A stretch of 64,000 nucleotides of DNA from JAGLOK01 sp963677605 (GTDB lineage Bacteria; Bacillota; Clostridia; Christensenellales; UMGS416): positions 992,001-1,056,000 of the forward strand of contig CAXXDX010000007.1 of assembly GCA_963677605.2 (NCBI GenBank). Direction: 5' to 3'. Positions 8,534 through 16,750 of the stretch are shown here, in pieces. Made by a program: the position numbers and the translations under genes. The stretch's first letter is position 1; each line of letters starts with the position of its first letter. Under the pieces are notes generated by a model. The model made no database searches. It was not told the DNA's origin and saw nothing but the letters and a program-made list of their open reading frames with translations.

Positions 8534-8602
8534 TTAATCACCTTTCTATAAACATATATCTATATTATTAGCCTTTTTCGGGGAAAAAACAATGTAAATA
8601 AA

Positions 8603-8627
8603 AATAAGCGGATTTTCACCGCTTATT
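8603..8627 (-). terminator. Intrinsic terminator of the secreted Gln-rich protein gene
   Basis: A 9-bp stem (AATAAGCGG, 8603-8611, with its complement 8619-8627) and 7-base loop, followed on the minus strand by a T-rich run. It separates the gene at 8641-9333 from sigI. Confidence 0.75.
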
Positions 8628-8640
8628 ATTGTTTTCATCT

Positions 8641-9333
8641 TTAACTGTTTCCAAAAAATGAACTAATCCAATTCCATATTTGGGACAGGAAGTTGTTGTT
8701 ATCTGTGCTTTCCACGTCATCTGTTGGTGAGTCTGAAACCTCTGGTGTTGTATCCTGCTGCGGTATCTGGTTTTGGTTTTGAACCTGAATTTCCATTTGG
8801 TTCTGAGTTGATATTCCGGCATTCTGAAGAGCCGTAATAAGCGCTTGCTGTGTTTTAATTGTTAACCCATTTGCATTTGAAAGAGCTTCCTCATCGGCTT
8901 CTTCATCTTCTAAAAGGTCTGCTTGGGCACCATAAGCATTTTGGTATTCTTTAAGGAGAAGGTTCAGATTGTCTGCAGCGTCACACTCCCCCAAAGCTAA
9001 GATTGCTCTTTCGATTTCAGCGACATTTAAGCATTCCTGAAGCATTTGCTTTTCCTGCAGCTTTTGTTGGTCTTGTTGTCTGTCAGCTGTGCCGTTCATT
9101 TCTGATGAGTTTTGATTGTCCTGTCCTCTGTTAGGGGCATCTGTATTTTTTGGAGCCTGTTGGTTTTGTGTGCCGCCTTGATTAGAGCTGCCTCCTGAGC
9201 CGTTTAATGATACACTAGTTGATAAAGCTTTAGTGCTAATTGGAGAGGCAAGTGCCGATACAGGCATAATTACCGCTGCAAGTAAAACTAAAGCTACCGT
9301 AAGACTAATTATTATTTTTTTGTTTATTTTCAT
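8641..9333 (-). CDS. Secreted Gln/Asn-rich protein of unknown function
   Basis: A 230-residue protein starting MKINKKIIISLTVALVLL, a Sec signal peptide with probable cleavage after the ALA near residue 29. It then has a Ser/Gly/Gln/Asn-rich disordered stretch to about residue 95. A short helical, acidic, Leu-rich segment follows (about 100-175, with AEIERAILALGECDAADNLN), then a second Gln-rich tail ending in an aromatic motif, WNWISSFFGNS. ATG 9333 was chosen over an upstream ATG because the signal peptide begins there and a GTGAG-like ribosome site precedes it. I do not recognise a family. It lies just upstream of sigI-rsgI and may be a SigI target because a SigI-like promoter precedes it. 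Confidence 0.75.
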   Translation of the reverse strand: MKINKKIIISLTVALVLLAAVIMPVSALASPISTKALSTSVSLNGSGGSSNQGGTQNQQAPKNTDAPNRGQDNQNSSEMNGTADRQQDQQKLQEKQMLQECLNVAEIERAILALGECDAADNLNLLLKEYQNAYGAQADLLEDEEADEEALSNANGLTIKTQQALITALQNAGISTQNQMEIQVQNQNQIPQQDTTPEVSDSPTDDVESTDNNNFLSQIWNWISSFFGNS

Positions 9334-9374
9334 ATTTATTCTCACTTTCCAGAAAAATTCTTTCATAAAATATA

Positions 9375-9403
9375 TTCGCGCCTAGACACATAATATTTGG
9401 GGT
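9375..9403 (-). promoter_or_regulatory. Candidate SigI-type promoter
   Basis: On the minus strand a T-rich run is followed by ACCCC (9403-9399) and CGAA (9378-9375), about 20 bases apart. These resemble the ACCCCC and CGAA boxes described for SigI promoters. Transcription would start near 9368, about 35 bases before the ATG at 9333. The two boxes also lie in an imperfect inverted repeat (CGCC..ACAC / GTGT..GGCG). Confidence 0.35.
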
Positions 9404-9520
9404 GTGGGCGAAAAAAATAATAATTCTAGTGTGAGAACACAAATATGTCAATAAATTGATGCACATAGCAATATATGGTAAAGTATTGATGAAAGAATAT
9501 TGAAGTGAGCCATAATTATA

Positions 9521-10114
9521 ATGAAAAAATTATTTTTGATTCTCCTATTAGTTTACATAACGGCAAGCATGTCTTCATGCTGGATATTGTTCAACCCTTC
9601 GGATACCAGCGAAACCGATGTAATCGCAGAAGAGGTGGGGATTGCTTATTCTGACGGAGAAAACGCTTTTTACATATACATTAGTGAACCGAATTGGGCG
9701 TATTATAAATATGATGACGGTACGGTAATGTTTTATGACAAAGAAAAAAATGATGGAATAACAGGATTTGCTATTTCTTCAACAGTGGCAGGTGATACAA
9801 ACCTTAGTGAAGATCAATCTGCGGATGTGATAGATTCTCTATGGTCACAGACTGTATCTTATTACGGACAATACTCCGCAGACCTTGAATGGCATCAAAA
9901 TGAAGATATTATATTTGGTGACTATACAGCTAAAAGATATTCTTATACAGCAGAATTTTCAGATACTGATGGTGAAGTAGAAGGAGATTATTTCTTCTGG
10001 GCATTTGAAGACAGAATATATATATGTTCATTTGCTGCCTATCCTAATGATTATGACAAATACTTTACAATAATGGAGGAATCTTTGGTTAATTTCATAG
10101 CTCTGTCAAAGTAA
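9521..10114 (+). CDS. Hypothetical lipoprotein
   Basis: A 197-residue protein starting MKKLFLILLLVYITASMSSC, a type II signal peptide with lipobox Cys20. The mature part is acidic and rich in Tyr and aromatic residues (EPNWAYYKYDDGTVMFYDKE, ADLEWHQNEDIIFGDYTAKR). It resembles small surface lipoproteins with a PsbP/DUF-like fold, but I cannot name a family. No strong ribosome site is seen before the ATG. It is a single-gene unit between divergent and convergent neighbours and ends at a strong terminator. Confidence 0.7.
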   Translation: MKKLFLILLLVYITASMSSCWILFNPSDTSETDVIAEEVGIAYSDGENAFYIYISEPNWAYYKYDDGTVMFYDKEKNDGITGFAISSTVAGDTNLSEDQSADVIDSLWSQTVSYYGQYSADLEWHQNEDIIFGDYTAKRYSYTAEFSDTDGEVEGDYFFWAFEDRIYICSFAAYPNDYDKYFTIMEESLVNFIALSK

Positions 10115-10142
10115 GTATTTAAATAAAATAATGGTTAACAAA

Positions 10143-10165
10143 AAAAGCCGCTTTATGCGGCTTTT
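10143..10165. terminator. Bidirectional intrinsic terminator
   Basis: A 9-bp stem (AAAAGCCGC at 10143-10151 and its complement at 10157-10165) with a 5-base loop, flanked by A- and T-tracts. It ends both the lipoprotein gene and the convergent gal operon. Confidence 0.88.
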
Positions 10166-10177
10166 GTGAATTGTTTA

Positions 10178-11710
10178 TTATTTTATTCCTGCGCTGTTTA
10201 GAAACCTCATAAGTCCGGCTTCGCCTTCGCCATCGTCTTTATATACGCCGGCATTTTCCAGAGTTCTTCTGCAAATTTTTCCGATTTCATCATGGAATAA
10301 TTCAGTAGTTTTCGTGCTGCTAAGAGAAGTTCCGTTTTCTGACACCAAACGTTTAATCCACACAGAATGCTTGCCTAAGGTCTCGTCTTTTTCAATTGAC
10401 GATTGGTTATAGGAGGTTCTTCCCGTCAAAATGTCTTCAATTAAACTCAGCTCTTTTTTTAACCTTCCCGGAAGAATGAAAAGTCCCATGACTTCAATCA
10501 AGCCGATATTTTCCTTTTTTATGTGATGAAGTTCCGGATGTGGGTGGAAAACTCCTAGAGGAAGATCTTCGGTTGTTATATTGTTTCTCAATACGAGATC
10601 AATCTGATATCTGCCTTCAAACATTCTCGCATAAGGCGTTACAGCGTTGTGTTTGTCATCCAAACTGTTTATGACGCCTAAGGATTCGTCAGAATACGCT
10701 TCCCAGGATACCATTATATTATTTGCGGCTTCAATCAGCTTTTCGCTGTCGCTGGATGTAAGGCGTATGCAGTTCATCGGCCAATTGACGATGCCTGCTT
10801 CAATTTCCGGATATTCTTCTATCCTTATCTCTTTTTTGATATGAGCTAATGCCATAGGCAAATCGGCTCTTCCTCCCTGATAATGATCATGATTTAAAAT
10901 GGAGCCTCCGACTATTGGAAGTCCTGCATTTGAACCAAGGAAGTAATGCGGGATTTCTTTTATAAATTCAATAAGACGAACAAGCGTGTCTCTGTTAATT
11001 TTCATCGGAGAATGCTCACCTTTAAGCACGATGCAATGTTCATTGAAATAAACATACGGCGAGTATTGCATAAACCACTCTTCACTGTTTAAACTCAAAG
11101 GTATCAGCCTTAAGGTCTGACGTGCAGGATGATCCAGCCTTCCAGCATAGCCCATGTTTGATGAGCAAAGCATGCATGACGGGTAACCTGATTTTTTCAT
11201 TGTCAGAAGCTTTTTGATTTCATTAGGATCTTTTTCGGGCTTTGACAGATTGATGGTTATCTGGAATTTGCCGTATTTATCATCTTCATAATCCCATTTG
11301 ATGTTTTTCGCTATACGTTCGCGCCTTATATATTCACAATCGTTGTTTAGCTTGTAAAACCAGTCTGTAGCATCATTTGCGGAAGTGTTTTTTTTGCCAA
11401 AAAACTTTTGCGCAGTTTCAGACGGACGTGGCATAACAGTATTCATAAGCCTTGTATCAAACAAATCTCTTTCTGTAACTGTATCTTCAATAATTCCTTT
11501 TGACACAGCAATATCTAAAAGCTCTTTAAGAATCGGAGCTGCGGTTTCAGGCAAATCATAATCTTCCGATTCCTCGAGAGGCACATCGATTTTTAACAGA
11601 TCTATGAGAAGGTTTCTTGAATAAATAACATCCAGTTTGCTGATTAGATTATTTTTTAAAGCAAACTGTATAAGCTTTTCAACTGCGATTGTTTCTTTTG
11701 ACTTCGGCAT
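10178..11710 (-). CDS. galT: UDP-glucose--hexose-1-phosphate uridylyltransferase (type 2 GalT)
   Basis: A 510-residue enzyme of the long Firmicute/Lactobacillus-type GalT family. It exchanges galactose-1-phosphate and UDP-glucose to give UDP-galactose and glucose-1-phosphate (Leloir pathway). Family-typical stretches are TRLMNTVMPRPSETAQKFF near residue 86, YFNEHCIVLKGEHSPMKI near 225 and GGSILNHDHYQGGRADLPMA near 268-287, where His-x-His-Tyr-Gln-Gly-Gly forms the active-site region. It starts nine bases after the amidohydrolase stop behind an AAGGGG site and is last in the galK-amidohydrolase-galT operon. Confidence 0.95.
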   Translation of the reverse strand: MPKSKETIAVEKLIQFALKNNLISKLDVIYSRNLLIDLLKIDVPLEESEDYDLPETAAPILKELLDIAVSKGIIEDTVTERDLFDTRLMNTVMPRPSETAQKFFGKKNTSANDATDWFYKLNNDCEYIRRERIAKNIKWDYEDDKYGKFQITINLSKPEKDPNEIKKLLTMKKSGYPSCMLCSSNMGYAGRLDHPARQTLRLIPLSLNSEEWFMQYSPYVYFNEHCIVLKGEHSPMKINRDTLVRLIEFIKEIPHYFLGSNAGLPIVGGSILNHDHYQGGRADLPMALAHIKKEIRIEEYPEIEAGIVNWPMNCIRLTSSDSEKLIEAANNIMVSWEAYSDESLGVINSLDDKHNAVTPYARMFEGRYQIDLVLRNNITTEDLPLGVFHPHPELHHIKKENIGLIEVMGLFILPGRLKKELSLIEDILTGRTSYNQSSIEKDETLGKHSVWIKRLVSENGTSLSSTKTTELFHDEIGKICRRTLENAGVYKDDGEGEAGLMRFLNSAGIK

Positions 11711-11719
11711 TATATCCCC

Positions 11720-12889
11720 TTATTTATTATCGGAATCGTATACTATCTTACCGTCAATTAACACTTTTTTTGTATGGCACTTATAGTCGAACGGGTGAGA
11801 ATCATACAAAGCGATATCGGCATCTTTGCCAACTTCGAGAGATCCTACGCGATCTTCGATTCCTGCTATCTCGGCAGCATTGATTGTTATTGCTTTAAGT
11901 GCTGTTTCTTCATCGCAGCCTTCGCGTACAGCTATTGCGGCACAAACCGGAAGGAAATGAAGAGGTATTACAGGGTGATCTGTCATTATAGCAAATTTCA
12001 TGCCGGCATCTGCAAATACTTTCGGTGCTTTAAACGTTAGGTTTGCAAGCTCAATCTTTGAACGTGTGGAAAGATGAGGGCCTAAGATACACTTTGCTTT
12101 TTCTTCTTTTAAAATGTCGACAATAAGATGCCCTTCGGTGCAGTGCTCAAGAGAATAGTTAATGTCAAATTCTTTTGCTATGCGAACGGCAGTTAATATA
12201 TCATCAGCTCTGTGACAGTGGAATTTCATGAAAAGTTTCTTTTCCAGCACCTGAACCAAAACTTCCATTGCAAGGTCGCGCTCGGGCATTTTTTCTGTTT
12301 CATCAACATCAGCGGCATCCAGTTTCTTTTTATATTCGCGAGCTTCAACCAGTGTCTGGCGAAGTATTGCAGCTGTTGCCATTCTTGTAGATGGGCTTTT
12401 ATCCTGATTGTTATATACACGTTTCGGGTTTTCGCCGAATGCAGCTTTAACAGCCAATGGCTCTTTAATAATCATGTCATCTACGCGTCTTCCGTATGTC
12501 TTCATAGCCACGAACTGTCCGCCTATGACGTTTGCGCTGCCAGGGCCTGTACATGCTGTTGTAACGCCGTGCTCATATGCCTCTTTGAATGAATAGTCAG
12601 CAGGATTTATTGCGTCTAGGGCGCGAAGTTCAGGAGTTACTGGATCAGTCATTTCGTTGCCGTCTTCTCCCTCAAAACCCATTTTGTCTTCAAATACTCC
12701 TACATGGCAGTGAGCGTCAACGAATCCTGGAAGTGCCCAAAGGCCTTTTGCATCGATAACTTCTGCGTTTGATGGAGCTTTTATATTTTCTCCGATTTCG
12801 GCGATTTTACCTTCTTTTACAAGAATATCTCCACAGTCGTAGTTTTTGTCTGCCATTGTCATAATTTTTGCGTTTTTAATTAAATACAT
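11720..12889 (-). CDS. Amidohydrolase family protein (imidazolonepropionase-like)
   Basis: A 389-residue metal-dependent amidohydrolase. The N-terminal beta-sandwich leads into the first metal motif DAHCHVG (near 59-65). Further His ligands lie in KFHCHRADD and in EHCTEGH, and the catalytic Asp is in FAIMTDHPVIP. The C-terminal strand VGSLEVGKDADIALYD is typical of the superfamily. The substrate cannot be read from sequence. Its position between galK and galT, nine bases from each, is unusual and may mean the substrate is a galactose-derived amide or lactam, or simply shared control. AGGAG precedes the ATG and overlaps the galK stop. Confidence 0.88.
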   Translation of the reverse strand: MYLIKNAKIMTMADKNYDCGDILVKEGKIAEIGENIKAPSNAEVIDAKGLWALPGFVDAHCHVGVFEDKMGFEGEDGNEMTDPVTPELRALDAINPADYSFKEAYEHGVTTACTGPGSANVIGGQFVAMKTYGRRVDDMIIKEPLAVKAAFGENPKRVYNNQDKSPSTRMATAAILRQTLVEAREYKKKLDAADVDETEKMPERDLAMEVLVQVLEKKLFMKFHCHRADDILTAVRIAKEFDINYSLEHCTEGHLIVDILKEEKAKCILGPHLSTRSKIELANLTFKAPKVFADAGMKFAIMTDHPVIPLHFLPVCAAIAVREGCDEETALKAITINAAEIAGIEDRVGSLEVGKDADIALYDSHPFDYKCHTKKVLIDGKIVYDSDNK

Positions 12890-12898
12890 TTAATTCTC

Positions 12899-14158
12899 CT
12901 AAGCTTCGATTTCTATTGCGCCGCAGTTGCGTATTCCCAATACTGCTGCAGAGCCTTCACCGAATATTTTATTCATTTTATTAACATAAGCATCAAGAAG
13001 ATTGTTGGGAACGAATGCAAGCGTTGTCCCGGCAAAACCTCCGCCGTGAACTCTCCAAGCTCCGTCTCCTTTCAATATTTCCTCAGCTTTGTTCAGAGCA
13101 ATTGCAAGCCCCTGTTCATCATCTCCCGAATAGATGTTTTGAAGCATTTTATATGAGCTTTCTCCAGAGTCTATTACCATCTGTATAAACTCTTTAACAC
13201 TGCCGTTTTTTATGGCTTCAATTTGATTTTTAACCCTTTCGTTTTCACCGAAGAAATGCATTGTGCGAAGAAGCGCCCTGTCAGGGAGCACTTTTCTTAA
13301 TGCAATAAGGTCGTTTTCAAATTCTTCGGGATCAACCTGCCTTAAGACTTCTTTGTCATAGTTTTGCGCGACAAGTTTCATCTCAATCGGTATTGTGGCA
13401 TAATCATGAGTTAAATCAGCATGACTTCCGCCTGTGTTCGTTATCACCAGGTTATACCCGGCCTTGCTGAAATCAAAATCTACTTTTTCTACATTGGGAT
13501 TTTCAGGATTTTCAAAATCAATTGCGATAAGAGAACCTACCGACGAAGCAGTCTGGTCCATAAGCCCGCTCGGTTTTCCAAAGTATTTGTTTTCTGCAAA
13601 CTGAGATATTATTGCACGCTCCACAGCATCAACTTCATATCCGCATAAAGAGCTTATTACTTTTACGGTGAGCACTTCAAAAGCAGCAGATGATGAGAGT
13701 CCGGAACCTGAAAGAACAGTGCTGTGAACATATCCGTCAAAACCGCATATTTCATATCCGCGGTTTTTAAGTCCGGCTGCGACTCCGCGTATCAATGCGT
13801 TAGTAGAATCATATTCTTCTTTGTTTATTTCAAGATCGCTTAAATCAATAATAAATTCAGCATTATATCCGTATGATTTCAGCTTCACAATATTGTCATC
13901 TCTTTTTTTAGCAAAGCATACAGTGTCGCATGTGACTGCAGCGGCAAGAACACGTCCGTGGTTATGATCGGTGTGATTTCCGCCTATTTCGCTTCTGCCC
14001 GGTGCTGAAAAAATACGATAGTCCTCACTTCCGTATTCGGATACAAATAAATCATGTAAAAGAGAGTATCTTTCAGGAGCAGTATCTGATGAGACTTGGT
14101 ATAAATCATTGAAAATTGATGTGATTTCGGGTGATTGGAATTTTTCTAATATTTTCAT
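12899..14158 (-). CDS. galK: Galactokinase
   Basis: A 419-residue GHMP kinase that phosphorylates galactose at C1. The galactokinase signature SEIGGNHTDHNHGRVLAAA lies near residue 57, the ATP-binding Gly/Ser loop LSGSGLSSSAAFEVL near 148-162, and the third GHMP motif RVHGGGFAGTTLAFV near the C-terminus. I chose ATG 14158, which has GTGGGA just upstream, rather than the GTG four codons earlier, which lacks a ribosome site. A strong promoter lies 33 bases upstream. It is first in an operon with an amidohydrolase and galT; galE is not nearby. Confidence 0.94.
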   Translation of the reverse strand: MKILEKFQSPEITSIFNDLYQVSSDTAPERYSLLHDLFVSEYGSEDYRIFSAPGRSEIGGNHTDHNHGRVLAAAVTCDTVCFAKKRDDNIVKLKSYGYNAEFIIDLSDLEINKEEYDSTNALIRGVAAGLKNRGYEICGFDGYVHSTVLSGSGLSSSAAFEVLTVKVISSLCGYEVDAVERAIISQFAENKYFGKPSGLMDQTASSVGSLIAIDFENPENPNVEKVDFDFSKAGYNLVITNTGGSHADLTHDYATIPIEMKLVAQNYDKEVLRQVDPEEFENDLIALRKVLPDRALLRTMHFFGENERVKNQIEAIKNGSVKEFIQMVIDSGESSYKMLQNIYSGDDEQGLAIALNKAEEILKGDGAWRVHGGGFAGTTLAFVPNNLLDAYVNKMNKIFGEGSAAVLGIRNCGAIEIEA

Positions 14159-14190
14159 TGCAGTTCCCACTTATCATAAATTCAGATTAG

Positions 14191-14219
14191 ATTATACGTT
14201 ATGAGTATATTTTTTTCAA
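14191..14219 (-). promoter_or_regulatory. sigma-A promoter of the gal operon
   Basis: On the minus strand, TTGAAA (14219-14214) and consensus TATAAT (14196-14191) are separated by 17 bases. The expected start of transcription is near 14184, giving a 26-base leader. Confidence 0.8.
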
Positions 14220-14261
14220 TTGTAAATACAGAGATTAGGTTAATTTCGTTTATGTATTTAC

Positions 14262-14273
14262 TCAACATGTTGA
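14262..14273. promoter_or_regulatory. Palindromic candidate operator between galK and apgM
   Basis: TCAACATGTTGA is a perfect 12-bp palindrome. Its right end overlaps the -35 box of the apgM promoter (14270-14275), and it lies about 43 bases upstream of the galK -35. A regulator bound here could block apgM and affect the divergent gal operon. The regulator is unknown. Confidence 0.45.
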
Positions 14274-14298
14274 ATAATGCTAAGCGAAATTATATAAT
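14270..14298 (+). promoter_or_regulatory. sigma-A promoter of apgM
   Basis: TTGAAT at 14270-14275 and TATAAT at 14293-14298 have a 17-base spacer. Transcription would start near 14305, 25 bases before the apgM ATG. Confidence 0.75.
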
Positions 14299-14329
14299 AA
14301 ACAATAATTTCTTGGTATAAGGTGTTTTT

Positions 14330-15493
14330 ATGAAAAAGATTGTTTTGATACTAGATGGTATGGCAGACAGAGGACAGGAGCTTTTAGGCGGAAAGACTCC
14401 GCTTGAATATGCGGATACTCCCAACCTTGATTCTTTGTATAAAAAGTCTGTATCCGGATGTGTTCAGACTATTCCGGAAGGCGAGGAAGCGGGAAGCGCT
14501 GTTGCCAACTTAAACATGCTCGGATTTGTTTCGTCTGAAATATATAAAGGCAGGGCTGTAATCGAAGCAGCCGGAGCGGGTATTCCGGTAAAAGACGACT
14601 GCCTGTATATAAGAACGAATCTGGTATCAATGAAAGGCGAAAGCTTTGAAACAAGCGTTATTGAAAGCTACAGCGCGCATGACATTGAAACTGAAACATC
14701 AAGGAAGTTGGTTCAAAGGTTAAATGAAAAGCTATTCAAAAGAGGAGCAGAATTGATTAATACAGACTCTTTTAGAAACATTCTTGTTATTCCCGGAAAG
14801 ACAGATGATTATAAAGAGCTTGATTTTATGCCGCCCCATGATATTATAGGCCAGCCAATAAGCAAGTTTTTAAAAGGCAATAACACGTATAATGATTATA
14901 TAGACATCTTAAAGAATGCATATGAGATACTAAAAGATGATAATGATACAAAAGCGAATGCTATATGGTTTTGGGGAGCGTCTGTTCCGCCGAACACACA
15001 AAACGCAAAAACAGAAGATAAAAAACTGATTCTGTCCGAGACTACTCTTATGAGAGGTATAGCAAGCCTTTTGTCAATTGAATGCGAGTCGATTCTTGAA
15101 CGGGAATCATTCGAGTCATTTCTTGAAAACAAACTTGAAGCTTCAAAAAAAGCTCTGGATAGTGAAAGTGATTTTGTTTACCTCCACATACAGGAGCCGG
15201 ATGATTTATCGCATGAACTTCAGCCTAAAGAAAAAGCCGAAGCATTGAGCCTTATTGATAAAATATTTGTAAGCGGCTTGATTGAGAAGTTAAAGACTTT
15301 GGATGAATATACTATAACCGTTGCATCCGATCATTATACTTTTTCAGATACCGGAGCACACGGAAGAGAACCCGCGCCTTTTATGATGTATAAAAACAGG
15401 GATGAAAAGCAAAACAGCGGTGTTTTTACTGAAAAAGACTGTATAAGCAAAAAGTTGGTTGTTACTCCAAAAGAACTTCATTCAATGATGTAA
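14330..15493 (+). CDS. apgM: Cofactor-independent phosphoglycerate mutase, archaeal (ApgM) type
   Basis: A 387-residue alkaline-phosphatase-superfamily enzyme related to archaeal 2,3-BPG-independent phosphoglycerate mutases. The N-terminal metal motif is VLILDGMADRG. EEAGSAVANLNMLGF near residue 48-62 carries the phospho-acceptor Ser, and SDHYTFSDTGAHGREPAPFMMY near 336-357 carries the C-terminal metal ligands. It interconverts 3- and 2-phosphoglycerate in glycolysis. In some bacteria this family was annotated as a homoserine kinase type (ThrH/ApgM-like), so that alternative remains, but no threonine-pathway genes are adjacent. AAGGTG precedes the ATG by five bases. Confidence 0.85.
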   Translation: MKKIVLILDGMADRGQELLGGKTPLEYADTPNLDSLYKKSVSGCVQTIPEGEEAGSAVANLNMLGFVSSEIYKGRAVIEAAGAGIPVKDDCLYIRTNLVSMKGESFETSVIESYSAHDIETETSRKLVQRLNEKLFKRGAELINTDSFRNILVIPGKTDDYKELDFMPPHDIIGQPISKFLKGNNTYNDYIDILKNAYEILKDDNDTKANAIWFWGASVPPNTQNAKTEDKKLILSETTLMRGIASLLSIECESILERESFESFLENKLEASKKALDSESDFVYLHIQEPDDLSHELQPKEKAEALSLIDKIFVSGLIEKLKTLDEYTITVASDHYTFSDTGAHGREPAPFMMYKNRDEKQNSGVFTEKDCISKKLVVTPKELHSMM

Positions 15494-15510
15494 ATTAAAT
15501 TTTGGCAAGA

Positions 15511-15534
15511 AAAAAACCACATATCCCTATGTGG
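15511..15534 (-). terminator. Intrinsic terminator of the minus-strand lipoprotein gene
   Basis: Stem CCACATA (15517-15523) pairs with TATGTGG (15528-15534) and, on the minus strand, is followed by TTTTTT (15516-15511). It lies about 100 bases beyond the end of the gene at 15638. The plus-strand side lacks a T-tract, so it is one-way. Confidence 0.65.
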
Positions 15535-15637
15535 CTTATGAAGAAGGAGGATGAAGAATAAAACTATTACATTTGTAATGATAAAGACATATTATTAACT
15601 AGGTATGTGATAATTGTGAACGTTTTATTAACACAGT

Positions 15638-16672
15638 TTAATCTGCCATTAAAAGACCGTCAAATACGTCAGTTGCCGGCAATCCGTTTATCTCATAAAA
15701 ACCTGTAACAGAAAACCAGCCTTTTAGTCCGCCTGACTTTTCAATGCAAAACCAAGTGTCGTCATCAGTCCATGTGATTGTTGCGTTTTCACCGGCAGAA
15801 AGAGTGAATGCGGGAGTAGTATCAGTTGGCGACATCTGAAGGGGTAAATCGACTTTAGCTGTCACAACGGTTCCCATCATAACCAATCCATCTTTTTTTA
15901 TTTCTCTTATTAATCCTGCCGGAGCAAGTCTATAACGTGCTTCATAAAACCATGTGTGGAGTTTTTCGCCGCGTTTTTGTCCTGTTATGATTTTATTTCC
16001 GTCAACTGTCAAATCCATAAGAGGATTTTGATATATTTTCCCAATGTTTATAGGAGTTGTTCCGTTATAGGCAATGAATGTAGTAAATGGATCTCCGCTC
16101 GGACCAAACTCGGCTACCATTATCTCATATTGATCATCTTGAGTATCGATATCTCCGATTAAAATAAGTCCTGCCATGACTTCACCCTGAATTATTATTG
16201 GCTGACCGTTGATTTCAAGGTTTAGCTGATAGATATCATAGTTCATCATGTTTAAAAATGGAGTTGTTAGAGTAACCGCTCCGCTTGGAACCGGTCCGGC
16301 CTGCCCTAGAAATTCATAGGTTATAGTATCAGGTGTTCCATCCTTATTAAGATCAAGCGTTAAGGTGCCCTGTCCGCCGCCGAAAGCATATATGTTTGTG
16401 CCTGAAGCCAATGTATCTGTAGGCGGCAGTGGAGTTGCCGTAGGTTCTGGCGTTGGCTCTGCTGTTGGTGTTTCAGTAGGCTGAGCAAAAGGTGTTGCGG
16501 TCAACTCTGGTGTAGCGGCTTTGTCTGTTTTTTTATCCGGTCTTTTAGTTGATGAGTTTTTAAGCGCTGGCGTTGGAGTGTCCGTTGCCTCTGGTGCAAA
16601 CGGATCATTCAGACAGGCTGAGAGAGTAAGTATTATTGTTAGTGTTACAAATGCAATCATAATTTTTTTCAT
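15638..16672 (-). CDS. Surface lipoprotein with Pro/Thr-rich linker
   Basis: A 344-residue protein beginning MKKIMIAFVTLTIILTLSAC, a type II signal peptide with lipobox LSAC. Residues about 25-90 are a Pro/Thr/Ala-rich linker with PTPEPTATP-like repeats. A beta-rich domain begins near 93 and contains a calcium-loop-like DLNKDGTPDTITYE, as in FG-GAP or dockerin-type loops. The C-terminus (about 265-344) looks like an SH3-type surface domain ending ADVFDGLL-like. ATG 16672 was chosen because AAGGTGA lies five bases upstream. The function is unknown; cell-surface anchoring is inferred from the lipobox. Confidence 0.75.
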   Translation of the reverse strand: MKKIMIAFVTLTIILTLSACLNDPFAPEATDTPTPALKNSSTKRPDKKTDKAATPELTATPFAQPTETPTAEPTPEPTATPLPPTDTLASGTNIYAFGGGQGTLTLDLNKDGTPDTITYEFLGQAGPVPSGAVTLTTPFLNMMNYDIYQLNLEINGQPIIIQGEVMAGLILIGDIDTQDDQYEIMVAEFGPSGDPFTTFIAYNGTTPINIGKIYQNPLMDLTVDGNKIITGQKRGEKLHTWFYEARYRLAPAGLIREIKKDGLVMMGTVVTAKVDLPLQMSPTDTTPAFTLSAGENATITWTDDDTWFCIEKSGGLKGWFSVTGFYEINGLPATDVFDGLLMAD

Positions 16673-16750
16673 ATTAATCACCTTATTTGATTATAAGTCA
16701 GTTTAGTAAAAATGTTAATACAAATAGTATAATATTTTTGGAGGCACTGC

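Noticed and set aside
8176..8541. sigI as a truncated or frameshifted pseudogene
   Set aside because: The frame of the C-terminal half continues upstream without stops to 8533 and encodes clear sigma region 2, so nothing is broken; only the start codon is unusual.
15540..15558. Start of a small gene after AAGGAGG
   Set aside because: The strong ribosome-like site is followed only by a few codons before a stop, so no peptide is supported.
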